Shown in pieces: positions 11,976 through 24,051 of a DNA stretch of 64,000 nt. A model generated the notes under the pieces. That model had not been told where the DNA came from and did no database searches. It saw only the letters and a program-made list of their open reading frames with translations. Each line of letters begins with the position of its first letter. The first letter of the stretch is position 1. Source of the DNA: Thuidium tamariscinum (lineage: Eukaryota > Streptophyta > Bryopsida > Hypnales > Thuidiaceae). The translations under genes were made by a program, and so were the position numbers. The DNA lies in NCBI GenBank assembly GCA_947034885.2, contig OX344749.2:27295501-27359500 (forward strand). The letters are read 5' to 3'.

Positions 11976-13288
11976 ATCATGATGCTTGTGGTTGAGGTTG
12001 GTTATGTACATTGGCTTAGTATACTGCTCTGAGGGCTTTGAGAGTATTAGAAGACGAAGAGTTATTTTGAGTTTTCGGACTATGAAAACTTGCTACATCA
12101 ATAGTCTAACATAGTCAAGAAATTGCCTCTTCATAGAATATTTAACTTTTTAATTACTAGTAATTAAAATTTCATTTCATTTTTTAAAATTAATGAATTT
12201 TAAAGTTTTTTGATACTTTTTGAAATTTTTGAAGAATTTTTTTTTTCAAATTTAAAAAAATTCAAGCATCATAGATTGGTTTGTAGTTCTTCAATAGTAT
12301 AGGGAACAACAAGGAGAACAACCTTGAAACACACCTCCCTTGCCTTCAAATCCCTTCAATCCCTTCTAATGAAACAAAGTTTGTGAAAAGAGGTGGGAGT
12401 AGAGCTCGCGCAATTAAAGGTCCAAGAAGTACATGATGTGTCACTTGCCAGTGAGTCTGTTTGCCTTTGCAAGTGAAGATCATTTTCTCTTTCAAATTAA
12501 ATCAAAATAAAGGAACTACTCCTTAAAGACTTTAAAGAAGTTCCGTCACATGATATACATACTATATAAGCTTAGAATTAAATTTTGTACATTAGTAGGT
12601 TCTTTTGTACAAATGGTTGTTGAACATTAGAAATACAACGAGTTGGTATTAATTTTGTAAGGATGAAGGTTTCAACAAGTTATAGTATAACCTAGATGAA
12701 TCCATTAGATGCTCACATAAAATTATCAATCACAATCAAAATTTTTGGTAACTCATGTAATTTTACATGCTCTTCATTCAACGTTAGAAGTGTAAAACTA
12801 TAAATGAACACTTTTTTACCTGATTTACACTCAAGCATCCCTACTTACATCATCAAATCAAAGAAGAAAGGGCCATTCAAAGCACCTAATGTGAATCTTA
12901 TCATCCATTATTTTTTAGACAATTTTTTCATAATTTTAAAGCCCTCTTCACCAATATAACTTGATTCTCTACAACTAACTGTTCATTTATTTCAAGCTAT
13001 TTTCAAAATCAGCATAAAAGAACGGTAATGAAGAAGACTTCAAATTGCAATGGACCCAAGAAATGAGCTACTGCTCCTCAAGTATGATACAAAGGCAAAA
13101 ACCACAGCGCATAAGCTTGCACTGCAAAGACCATAACTTACATAACAATACCACCATGCATTATTACGTGCTAAATTGCTTGTAGACTGTCAAAATTGCT
13201 GTTGGACACCTAAAATTGAATCATCATTTGATTAAAACTAAATCACCACTAAACTAAATCATCACTAAACAACAACGACGAGGTTTAG
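11976..13288. other. Intergenic region
   Basis: AT-rich DNA between two converging genes. A short hairpin-forming segment near 12069-12095 (GAGTTTTCGGACT, then GAAAACTTGC) resembles one at 29787-29812. No gene is supported. Confidence 0.4.
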
Positions 13289-14181
13289 CTACTGGCCGAA
13301 AAGCCTCGTAAAGAAGTTCCCCTTCGGAGCATTTTCTGCACATTCAACATGAGCATAACGCCCGCTTGCATCAATTGTCCTGGCAGAGCCTTTGGTGTCT
13401 TTTTTGCAATACCTGCACGTTTTGTCTACCCAGCCTTCGTCCACATACGCTCCATCAACTGCATCCGATCAATCAAGGAAGTTTTCAGTTCAAAACCCTC
13501 TCAATAACCCACAAAGTCTAGTTCAATTCAAGTCATCTCACTCTGAAAAATAGATGCATAAGTGCGGACAAACTGAAACCCTAACTCTGAGATATCACAG
13601 ACTGCTCTCACCTTCGACAGAGTCCTTGAAGAAATCCTTGTATGTTCCTCCGATTTTGCGACGTAATGCTGCGTACTGAAACAATGCGAGAGGGATCAGA
13701 TACCAGCAGCTTAAATTTATCATATTCATAGTTGGATTACACAAATGAAGCCATCGCCAACTCCAGACGAATTGGGCATGAAATTAGCAAGCTGTCAATG
13801 AACATTGGCAAAGGGGATTGCTGCTGAGCAGAAAAATAATTTCTGGACTAGAGATAGAGTGAGACGATTTCGCTTCACAGTCACCTGCTCACGTGACATT
13901 TGATCACCAGATTGCGTAGCTCGGCGTGCATCTTGAAGAAGCTCGGCGTCTTTCTCCGACCTTACTGCTGCGGAATCCAGGGCGTCGGTAAGACTAGTGA
14001 ACAAGGACTTTTTATCTCCGTCTGCTTTGGATTCCTTCCCCTCGTCCTTGGCGGCCGCACGCACCACAACACATCGGCGAGACGAAATTGTCTCACAACT
14101 TCGAGGTCTCAAACCTTCAACGCCAGAGGATAACGCAGTAAGAGCGGTTGCTCCGCACATCGGGCTCGTCATGGCGGCCAT
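13289..14181 (-). CDS. Predicted plastid-targeted protein with CxxC/HxxC motif
   Basis: Three minus-strand exons, 14181-13885, 13675-13612 and 13458-13289, with GT-AG introns total 531 nt or 176 residues. The first ~45 residues (MAAMTSPMCGATALTALSS, then arginine- and serine-rich, ending VVVRAAAKD) look like a chloroplast transit peptide with a typical VRA/A cleavage zone. A charged stretch follows (KDEGKESKADGDKKS), then EQYAALRRKIGGTYKDFFKDSVE and a compact C-terminus with TCRYCKKDT and YAHVEC, a likely Zn-binding or redox CxxC...HxxC set, ending RLFGQ. I do not recognise a named family. It is probably a small plant-specific plastid protein. It is divergently arranged with the Sfi1-like/kelch gene, 1.4 kb between start codons. 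Confidence 0.75.
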
Positions 14182-15597
14182 TGGAACACCCCCTGCCTTT
14201 CCTAAACACTAGAAATTCAGAATCGAAGCAAGCATCTTGAGTCCTAACAATTGCAGTCTGAAGATGGAATCAAGGATTTAAGAGACAGGTGGAGAAGGTG
14301 GAAGTGAGCAACAGGATTGTGGAAGGCCACAAGTGTGAGGCACGCAGCTGTTTAGCGGCAAAGGGCGTGTCAAAGTATGCGCCTTCCCTTCCCGCGTGGC
14401 TGTCATCTCTCCAACTGCCGTTCCTTCATCTGACCGTCCATTTCATTCACTTTTACGGCGCCTTTTGTCTCTTGCCTTTCTTTTGTGGTAGGAGATGCTG
14501 TCCGCTAATTTCTCGCTTATTCAGTTTCATTCGGAAAGGCTAATGCAGCACGTCTCCAGCTTGTACAAGAGGTGCACTGTCTATTGCACTAGCTCATAGG
14601 ATTCCCACATGGAGTCTTTTGTTTGTGAAAATTTGGAATTGCTTTGGTAACATAAAATAGCAATTTCACCATTCTTAAGTGGAGATTTGTCCCTTGAGAA
14701 TATATCGAGCGTTCTCGATGAGATTTAGAGGTGACCTCGGTGCTCAACGTTGCGCTTCTGTAATATCAGTATTCGATCTCAAAACAGAGTGTCGAAAATT
14801 AAGCTTCCGGGAACATTAAGGTTGGGAACTCGATCTCCAGTTTTCCACATAACCGGACCAGTGGCAACTGTTTCTCTAAAGTCATAGTTCTTGTACTCAC
14901 TTACAGAATTGCGGTTTTCGTTTCGTTGTAAGCCGGGCATGACGACTTGCTAATTTTTTTTCCTCTCGCGCATCTAGGGCTCACTGGTCTCGAGAGTTCC
15001 TTTTTCAGAGTGATGTGGGTAAAATATTTAGGATATATTGATGTGCGCTTCTCCGGCCAATTTTTACGATACTGAGTGCGCATTGAGGATCCTAAGAGGT
15101 TTGCTGTTCGCCTTTATGGCGGCAGCTGAAATTGCCTCACGTTGGAGAGGTCAAATAGAAATTTCTCACGATTGCAGAATTTGCTCTCCGGACTTTGGAG
15201 TTTGTGAATTCGAGTCATTGACTTGAAAGTGATCACTGTAGGACTTTTCCAATCTTCCGGTGAACGTTTCCGTAGTGCTCGAGGTGAAGCATGCGAGCCT
15301 TCAATGGAGGTTTAGGGTTTGGGAGAAATGAGGCACTTAGTAAGTTACGATGAAAACCCTAGAGAAGAACTTGCAGAAGTCGCCCGCTGACATATTTGCA
15401 ATTTCGGATACAATGCAGAGTTGAGAGGTTATTTTGCAGCGAGAATTTTTGCAGTGAGAAAGTAAGAAACCTTTAGAGTATGCATCTGAGGCTTTTGAAG
15501 CTAGCAGAAATTCAAGAACAAAATCTTATCCGAGGGCATGTGAATATTCAAGCGATGCAATCTGAGTAATTGAAATTCTTTTCGGAATTTTGAGTGC
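14182..15597. promoter_or_regulatory. Divergent intergenic region between two genes
   Basis: Both neighbouring genes point outward from this 1.4-kb stretch, so it should hold both promoters and 5' leaders. A telo-box-like motif (TTTAGGGTTTGG) at about 15309-15320 is common in plant promoters of housekeeping genes. No clear TATA box is seen for either side. The boundaries are those of the start codons, not of mapped promoters. Confidence 0.45.
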
Positions 15598-18500
15598 GTG
15601 ATCTTCATGGCATCATCCATGGTCGACAGGCCTGGGCTGCGCTCGGAAAGTCACCAAAGAGATTACCTGAAGAGCTTTATAGCCAGCAAACAAGCATATC
15701 TCGACGCCAAAGCCGCTCAACAACGAGCAGAACATGCAGCGCAAATCTGCAAAGCTACCCCTTCATTAAAACCTACTCCCATTAAGGAGGTACGTGAACG
15801 CCTTAAAAATTTGCTTCGCAAGAGTGGTAACTATTGTGTTATCGCATTTATTTGAAGATTTAGGCCGTGTCCAAATTTTTTATCAAAAAATAATCCAGTA
15901 CGACAATCTTGTTTGTGTCATAGGAGGTGCCAAGGGATACACTACAAATGGAGAAGATTCATGACAGCGTCTTAGACGCAATCCATGCTGCGCTTTCGAA
16001 GGAGAGTTTGGTGAAGAAGCTTGTCCTTCCGTTCAATGAGACACTTGCAGCTGCTACCAAGGTATTCGCAATGCTTTATTGCACTCTCTGATAGTCGCCG
16101 GGATGGTGTAGATTACTTCACATCCAACATAGTTACAAAATGCTTTCTCTTTTGTGAACTATTTAGTGATAATAATTTGTTTCGGTTCAATGCTGAGACA
16201 AAGATTGGCAGTTTGATTTGAGTCGCAGTTTCTTTTGGATACTTTACATCGCATTGCCATACTCATGTTCAAATTTATTGTGAATCTTCGTAGTTGATTG
16301 GATCGAGCTAATTTTAGAATGTCGATTGGATTTGTCTACAAGAAGCAGAGACAAGTATCATCGCGGTGGGAATGGCAGAAGAACTCGGCCTTGCTGGAGC
16401 TTGAGAACCGAAATCAGCACCTTCAGCACCTCCTCTCTCAGGTCAACCAGCTGTGCTGAGGTTCAAGCTCCGGAGCATACTGGAAACTGTTCGCTGTATG
16501 CTACAGTAGATGTCTTTTTGACAGTCACAGATAATGGCTTTTAGCTCTGGTTTTCTCATTTTGCTTAACATTAATGAAGGTCTGGGGAATCTGGGAGTCA
16601 GGCAGGTAGAGATGCTAAAGAATATCAGTCTCGTGCGCAAGAGGATCGCAAAATCTTAGAGGAGGCACTTCAAAGAGGCAAAGAAGAGGTTGTTTTGTTG
16701 GCAAAGGCGCGTGACATGCGTGCACGACTCATCGAGCAAATGCAAGTCATGGCACGCAGCAAGTCTCTTCAAGCTACTCTTTGTGCTTGGCGTCACTTTT
16801 GTGACAAACGTAGAAAGAAAAGGGTACGATTTCTGGCACATCCTTGGTTGGTATCAAATCTTTATCATAACTTTTGTCCTTTCTCAGACTAACGAAATGG
16901 CAGGCAAGTGTTCTAGGAACTGTGTGGGACAAGTGAATCACATGACTGATGGAATAGTCTGTAGGCTCTTAAAGGCAGTGCCCAATCTTTCTATTAAATG
17001 TGTAGGCTCTGCGGAGGGCGGCAAGAATGTGGCATGCTCGAACCATGCTTAAGCTTTTCACAGCATTCGTAGCAGGATGCGATCGTACCAAACACACTGT
17101 TGGATTGAGATTGTATGCTACGCACCATCGGAGCCGGACATTGCTCTTGTGCGCCATACGGATCTGGTGGAGAGGTGCAATGCTCCGGCGAGAAGCAAAG
17201 CGCAAACTTCATAAATTCACTACTTTTTGGTCCCAGTATAGGCTGCGTGTTGTGCTTGTACACTGGCACAACTATTGCACCGAACTTTCCTTGAAGCAAT
17301 CGAACAAGAAAAGGGCAATTCGATCATTATACTTTTCCCTCCTCCGACGGGCATGGCGAGGCATTGTCTTACACAATGTGACGGCACAGGACAAGAAGTT
17401 GAATGCTGAGCTTTTCTTGTTTCTACGTGTGGCCCGGGAGTGCTTGCAAAATTGGCATGGCTTGATAGTGCGCAAGAAACAAAGAGCAAGAAAGCTTGAA
17501 TTGGGTAACTATGCTAACCGTGAACTAATCTCAAGATAATTCTTCGAACTAGATGAACAAAAATCTCATTTGTCGCGTCAGGGAATGTTGTCTCGGATAA
17601 TAAATACCATAAAAAAGGTAAGTGAGCAAGTCATTCCTGAATCAATGGTTTGAGAAAGTGATCCTTATTGTGAGCACACTGATTAATGTCCAAGAGCTAA
17701 GAGCTCTAATGGCATGGGAAATATTTGTTCTAGATTTTAAAGAGTCATGCTTTTCAGATAAATTTTCGTCGGAGCCTCAAGCTACCGGTATTGTCTTTGC
17801 ACTGCTTTAGCTTCTGGTTACCGCATATGTGATATCAGGAGGGCGACTACGATATTCCTACCTTTTGAGATCAGCTATGGATGCATGGCTTGAAAGGACG
17901 CACCGCACTTCAGTCATTTCGACGCGTTTGGAGTGCTTTTTGAAGCGAAAGGAGCGAAGATTGAAGAGCATAGTACTCCTCAAATGGTGGCATCTCATAC
18001 TTAAGACAAAAAGGGCTCGGACATTGCGAATGATCCTCTTGGCCAAGATTGAACGTAGATGTAAGGAGTGGGCATTCCAAGCCGTGAAGAAGAAAGTTAC
18101 GCAGAAGGCAATAATGGAAGCACATTACGTACAAAGGTCAAATAAAACTCGGTATGAAAAGTACTAAAATCCGTATGCCACTGTTAAGTGTTAACCTACG
18201 GTAAGGACAAAATTGCTGAATGGATATCTCATTTTCAAAATATGGATTTCACTCCTCATTCAAATGAAAATTCAAGCACCACGGTACAGCTCTACTCTGA
18301 AGATTAATATTCGATGCTAAATTGCTAATGTCGTGGTGCTCCTGAACAGTTAAACTGTTCAAAAAACAATAATATAGCGAAAAAATATTTAAATGTCAGA
18401 GAGATGGCTTGTTGTGGTTGGATTAGGGGCTCTGTAGTGAAGTCATGGTTGGATGAGGTGCGTGCAAAGCAAGTGCGCCGCCTGTGGATGCGGCGCTTGC

Positions 18501-21500
18501 GCAGGCAGTTTCGCCATCGACAGTTGCAACGGACGTTTTGCTCCTGGCTTGTCTATACCGAAACCTGCAGGTACCTCGTATAACCACGTTAATTTGTTCA
18601 TGTGTGGGCAATTTGATCATTTTTTTCTGAAATTCTTATGCCTTCTGTGGATAATATCACTACTGAAGAAACATTCCTCCTTATGAGGATGGAGAACAGA
18701 GATTTGATTGAGGTACTTGCATGTCTGGTATCTCTAGTGGAAGGGCTAATACAATTATTGCTAAACCATGAAAATGATCTTGTAGGAGGTACGTAGTTGA
18801 GGTGAAAGCTCAAGAAACAGAGGGAAGGATTGGGTTGTTAGAAACGAATCTTGCAGGCGCTGCACAAGTGAAAGTAGAAATGGAACGCCTGCTGGCAAGT
18901 TTTGAGACTGAACGAGTTCGTGTTTTGGACGTTGCGACAGCGGCCACAGCCCGAACTCCTTCGTGGACTTCTGGGTTCCTTGACGGTAGTTTTACCTGCA
19001 TGTTTATTCTACTTCAGTATAGTCGCAGTGCAGCGTGACCAACTCCTAAAGAACATTTAAATAAGGTCTTCTTTGAGAGATTGTTCTTAGCAAGAAGCAC
19101 ACTTTAGACAGAATTAACTCAAGCTGGCATGGTTTTTGATGACTGGTGTCTTTAGCTGAATTAAGGTGGAGCTCATTGAAATTGGAAGAAAAATTTCACC
19201 CTCCTGGACGGGCGGGGCATTCTGCAATATCTTGTCCTCTGGTTCCTCATAAGCCTCCATGCACTATCGTCTTCGGCGGTTACAATGGGCATGAGTGCTT
19301 CAATGATGTCATCATCTTTGACAGCGGTACGCAACAATGAAACTCTTGATAATTTCAATGAAATTGTGAGTGATTTAATTTCCTGTTAATGAAAAGATCG
19401 GATTATACAATCCTTCGATTCTATTTGTAAAACACAAGAACAGTACTGAGTAGTGTGTTGCCATCCATTGTGTGTGCTTCTAGAGAATCGTACTAAATGG
19501 GTTTGCCTGCACAGACAAGATGATTTGGAAAACACCAACAACCTCAATTGCCTCCGGGAGCGTTTGCCCTCCACCAATGCGCAACCACACTGCTTGTTCA
19601 TATGGGGATGATGCAATGCTACTGTTTGGAGGTTTTGATGGAGCCTATGAATTCTCTGACCTCTCCTTGCTCACATTTCATGACGAAGGAAGTGAGTTCT
19701 GCATAAATTTAGACCAACAAATTAAGAGGACGCAAGGATTTGTTTGTTACAAATGTTTAATTTCATTGTTTCTTATCCAGCAATGAACAGAAATTGTTGG
19801 TGATATCAGAAATAGATTAATAAATCAGAGGCCTGAAGAGTTTTCTTGGTTCTTCCACTAGACACATGCGAGTGGTCACAACCGGAGAAGTCTCGAGTTG
19901 GAGCGAGGCCGGGATCCTTTTCCCATCACACCGCTTGCATAACCCTGGACTGTCGCCACATGATTGTTTTTGGTGGATACCGTTCTTGCGCCGGGCACTT
20001 GAATGAGACTTGGTTTTTGGACCTTCACTTGATGATATGGACATCTCCAGATTATAGTGGAGTTCCTCCGTCACCACGCAGGGGTCACGGTGCTGCTCTC
20101 GTAGACAAGAGCATGTATGTCTTTGGAGGGTATAATGGGGTACAACACCTTTCAGACTTCCATGTACTAAATGTTGAGTCTATGGTGTGGGAAGTTGTTG
20201 ACGCCCATGGAGATCAACCAACGCCAAGACGACAACATGCAATGACAGCTGTGGGCCGGCATCTAGTTGTTTTTGGAGGCTTCGACGGAAAAGCCTACTT
20301 GAATGATACCTATGTCTTTGACACAGGTACTTTTGAAATGGGAACGATGATGGTTGAATTATCCATCATTATTTATCAACCTATAACATTGTAAGATTTT
20401 CTGTTTTGATGGGCGTCTTTTTTGCATCACAAAGAATATTTTATTTCTTAGTTGCTTTTGAACTAGAAATTCAGTGCTCTTGATGAAATATCCGTGATGT
20501 CGATACAGAGAACCATGTCTGGAAACGATGTTTGATTATGGAATCGCCAAACCAAGGCCCTTGCCTAGATGAAATAATGGAGACAACAGTCCATGGAAGA
20601 TCCATGCACACGATGGTGGAAGCAGGCCAACGACTTGTAATATTTGGAGGAGTTCATGAATCTGGTGCTTTGCATGAAGTGCTTTTTCTTGAGAACGCAG
20701 CTGGTAAGGAATCTATGATCTCCAAATTGGGAATTCCAATATGTGGTTCATCTTTAAACTCAGGGCACCGATGACGAGAGTGTTTAATCAGTTGGTGTTG
20801 AATCATTCTCATGTAGGAATCCTTAACTAGTGTTTGGTGGTGGAATTAACTTTAGTATCCTATTTTATCCTGCTAGTTTATGAAGGTCCAACAGTTATAA
20901 GTTTTTCTTTATGGCAGCAATGGGAGGTCTTCAACTACAAAATTGCTTGACGGAAGAGTCAGCCAAAGTGCACCGTTTGCAAGCCAATGTGATCGAATGT
21001 CAGAAAACACTTCAGGACAAATGCAGTGAGCTCACCATTGCACAATCGAGATTACAGCAAGTACATGCAGCACTTAAGGTATCGCCTTTCTAGGATTGTG
21101 TAAACGGTCTGAGAAGGACGCAATTAGACAGTTATGTCTGTAAGTAGACATCATCTACTTGTGATACAATTTTTAAATGCTATTTGGTTGTTAGAATTTT
21201 TTTTGAAGATATTTTGGTTCTACCTATCTTGCATGATCTATGCAACTGACTATTATTTTTGCTATGGTAAGAGTAGTTTCCATTCTTACGAAGTCAGCAA
21301 ATTACAGAGGTTTAGAGGATGGATTTCACTTTGCTAATGTCAATCAACTCAGTGTGACAATTCAACTTGGTAAAGAAGACATGAAGAATGTGATTAGTGG
21401 AACTATTAGGTAGAGGCAGAGAAGCGATCGAGTGCCGTTGAAGGACAACGGGTGTTGCTGAACAAGCTTCAAAAATCTCGCAACCATTCGAAGGCACTTT

Positions 21501-21830
21501 CACAGACTTGCCGCAGGTGTGTGCTTTCTCTCACTTTTACTTTTTTGCTCATTGCATCAATACACAGTTTGATCAATCTACTGCAAGCTTTCAGCTCTTG
21601 GAAATCCCAATTTACCTTTGAGCTTTCCTATAGTATCTCAATAGGAAACGGTGTACTTAGTTTGAATTGAATGGAGTAGGTTGGAGGAGGAGCAGAAAAT
21701 TCTTCAGCGCTTGGTTTCCGATCTTGAGCGACAGCAACGACCAATAGCAACGAGCATTTGCAACCTCTCAACCAAACCTCCACCGAACAGAGGAGTAGCA
21801 GAAGAAATTCAAAATGGCACAAAGCATTGA
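15598..21830 (+). CDS. Sfi1-like repeat / kelch / coiled-coil protein
   Basis: A gene of about 17 exons. Clear exons include 15598-15788, ~15925-16060, ~16337-16440, ~16605-16824, ~17007-17502, ~17840-18138, ~18429-18580, ~18788-18989, ~19157-19325, ~19514-19691, ~19860-20325, ~20509-20704, ~20915-21079, ~21413-21513 and ~21681-21830 (TGA). The N-terminal part is coiled coil (EYQSRAQEDRKILEEALQRG). Next come many tryptophan-centred basic repeats (TLCAWRHFCDKRRKKR, VVLVHWHNYCTELSLKQ, ARECLQNWHGLIVRKKQ, KSWLDEVRAKQVRRLW), as in Sfi1-type centrin-binding rods. Then follow six or so kelch blades (TIVFGGYNGHECFNDV, LLFGGFDGAYEFSDL, MYVFGGYNGVQHLSDFHV, LVVFGGFDGKAYLNDTYVFD). A C-terminal coiled coil ends the protein. 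Domain order is seen; a role at centrioles or basal bodies is inference. Exon edges given with ~ are approximate. Confidence 0.8.
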
Positions 21831-24051
21831 CTAGGAACCAGCACCAGTAATACGCTTAATTCATAATTCAGAGTCATTCTCGAAGACATTTTCGACTGAT
21901 GGTTATCTCATTTGTTCATAAATCGAGGGATTTTTCTCGAAGTCGGCTTGTTGAGCGCTTGTACGTCCGAATCAACTCCAACTCTTGAGAGGTCAAGTTC
22001 ACTTTTCTCACAGCCTGGCTGGAAGCTTGTTCATTGAGTGATGACAAAACGCCTTGATTCACACCACAAGATTGGCATAACTCTGAAATTATCATTTATC
22101 ATAACATTCTGATATTTTTGGCACTAAGCTAACTACAAGCACAATACCAGTGAGAAGCAAACTGAATTTCAGCTTTGAAAAATGGCTTAATAATAAATTC
22201 CTTGTTTCAAGGTTATTGTATGTCGTAGCAGTTCTCATGTACTCCGTACTACCTTCATGAAGAACGCATGAATTTCAATGGAAGAGTGTCAGTTTAGTCC
22301 TATTTGAAACTTTTGTTGCGCTCTGAAAATTTTGCGAAGTGCATAAGCTCTTTCAAGTGGTTTATGGCTCCTCCTAGTTTTTGCTGTTTCCTTGCATTTT
22401 ATTAATTCAATGCATTCTGATTTACAGATGAAGGATGAAGGACGAATGATGTAAGATGAACCCCTTCTAAATGTCTAGAGTAGAAGCCTCCTATTCCTTG
22501 ACCTCCATTAGGTTCTTCTTTCAAGGTATCAGTAGTATAGATTTCCAACATTATGTAGCAATGATGTTTCAGAAGTGACTATGTTTATCCAGAAATATAC
22601 TTCTCTTCTCATTTACGATCTGGAGGGGTTCCAAAGGCGACTGACAGAGTTCCACATCACCATCCAAATTCATCTGATTGAGTCAAGTTCTTCTGTTTTC
22701 AAATTTTGGGGTGGTCCCAGTTGGATTCTTGTAATCGACTCCTCAGTCATTGGTTTCTTGAGAATAGGTGAGTTAGTCAGGAACGGTGAGTTAGTCTGGA
22801 ACGGTGAGTTAGTCAGGAACAGTGAGTAGTCTCCACATGGAGATGAACAGTCAGAAGTTCTCTAATTTCCCTGAATGTCGGATTTCGGCCCGATCAAGAT
22901 AAGCACGATCGTGCAGCCGCGCTGGCCCAACTGAATGAAGTGCCGCCCTGAAGTGCGCGCATTGTCAGACTGACGACCTCGGATTTCTGCCTGCCACAGT
23001 ACCCTCTCTCCGCCACCCACGACCGCCAAACCTTCCTCTCCGAAACCATAGGAACCAGCTCCATGTGCTCCTCTGGGAAACTCGCAATCCCGAGTTGCCG
23101 TTTTCAAGCTTTAAGTTAGATGGGCGCTCCTCTCCCAGAAAGTTACAACTGGTGAGCTTTTCCATTCCTCGCAGGCTGCTGGGATTGCTGCCCCAGGTGG
23201 TGGCAGGGGGGTTGCAGATCATGGCAATCGCATCCCATTGCTGACATCTTGCAGCTGGACGGGACGACTACTTTTGGGGGGTGGGTGGGGTGGGCGCTCT
23301 TGGTTTCTAGTACGAGGTTAGAAGGACCACTACCGCCTGCTGCCTCTGCCCCTGATGAGCCAGTCCCTGGGGATTCTGAGTCCCTGATTGATTGGTCGAC
23401 ATGATGGAGCGGGCGGGACTTTCTTGCCATTGCAGATTTGGAGCTCAGAAATCCCATGAGGAGATTCTAGCGGAACCTGGTGCAATTAGGGGAGTGTGTG
23501 GAGTGGGGAACTAGATCTGTGTCAGGCACAGGGGCAATATGTGATGGAGGGGATTTCGATTCATGGGATTGGGCAGGTGGCGTGGGCTTGGTAGGTGTTG
23601 GGCTTCCTTTGCAATTTGTTCTTTGAGTTCGAAACGTGTAATTTTCTCGTAGGTGGCGGTTTATAAGCATTGTGGTTTTCAATCCCTGGGTCGTCTTGTT
23701 ACGGAGGTGGGATGGGTGGGAGTCAATTTCGAGCGGTTTTCGGAGCAGCAGTCGACAATGCAGCTTGTTTGAGCTGATCGTTTCTGAAATTAGGTCAAAA
23801 TTGTTTCAGAATATTCGCCTGGTGGTTGTCTCTGTGGACATAGTCTGTAATTCTTGCTGTGGCTGGGTTACTTCGACTTCCTGATGTTCGAGGTACTGTT
23901 CGCTTTGAATTTGAACAAGAAGATATGCATACTAGATTGAACCGGAATGGAGGAGGAGCAGAGCTGGGCAGGAGGAAGCCAGGAGAGTTTGTGTCATCCA
24001 TCCACGAGCAATTTGAAGATAGAAGGGTAGGGAATTAGGTCAACCCTCTTT
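21831..24051. other. Intergenic region with small minisatellite
   Basis: A three-copy 18-bp direct repeat (GTGAGTTAGTCAGGAACG type) lies at about 22769-22826. From 22860 to 23480 the DNA is GC-rich, with open frames on the minus strand that show no family resemblance. This is more likely the distant promoter or 5' leader of the LRR gene than a gene. Confidence 0.45.

Noticed and set aside
22862-23457. Minus-strand GC-rich frames as a gene
   Set aside because: No domain, splice pattern or family resemblance. Probably promoter or leader DNA of the LRR gene.
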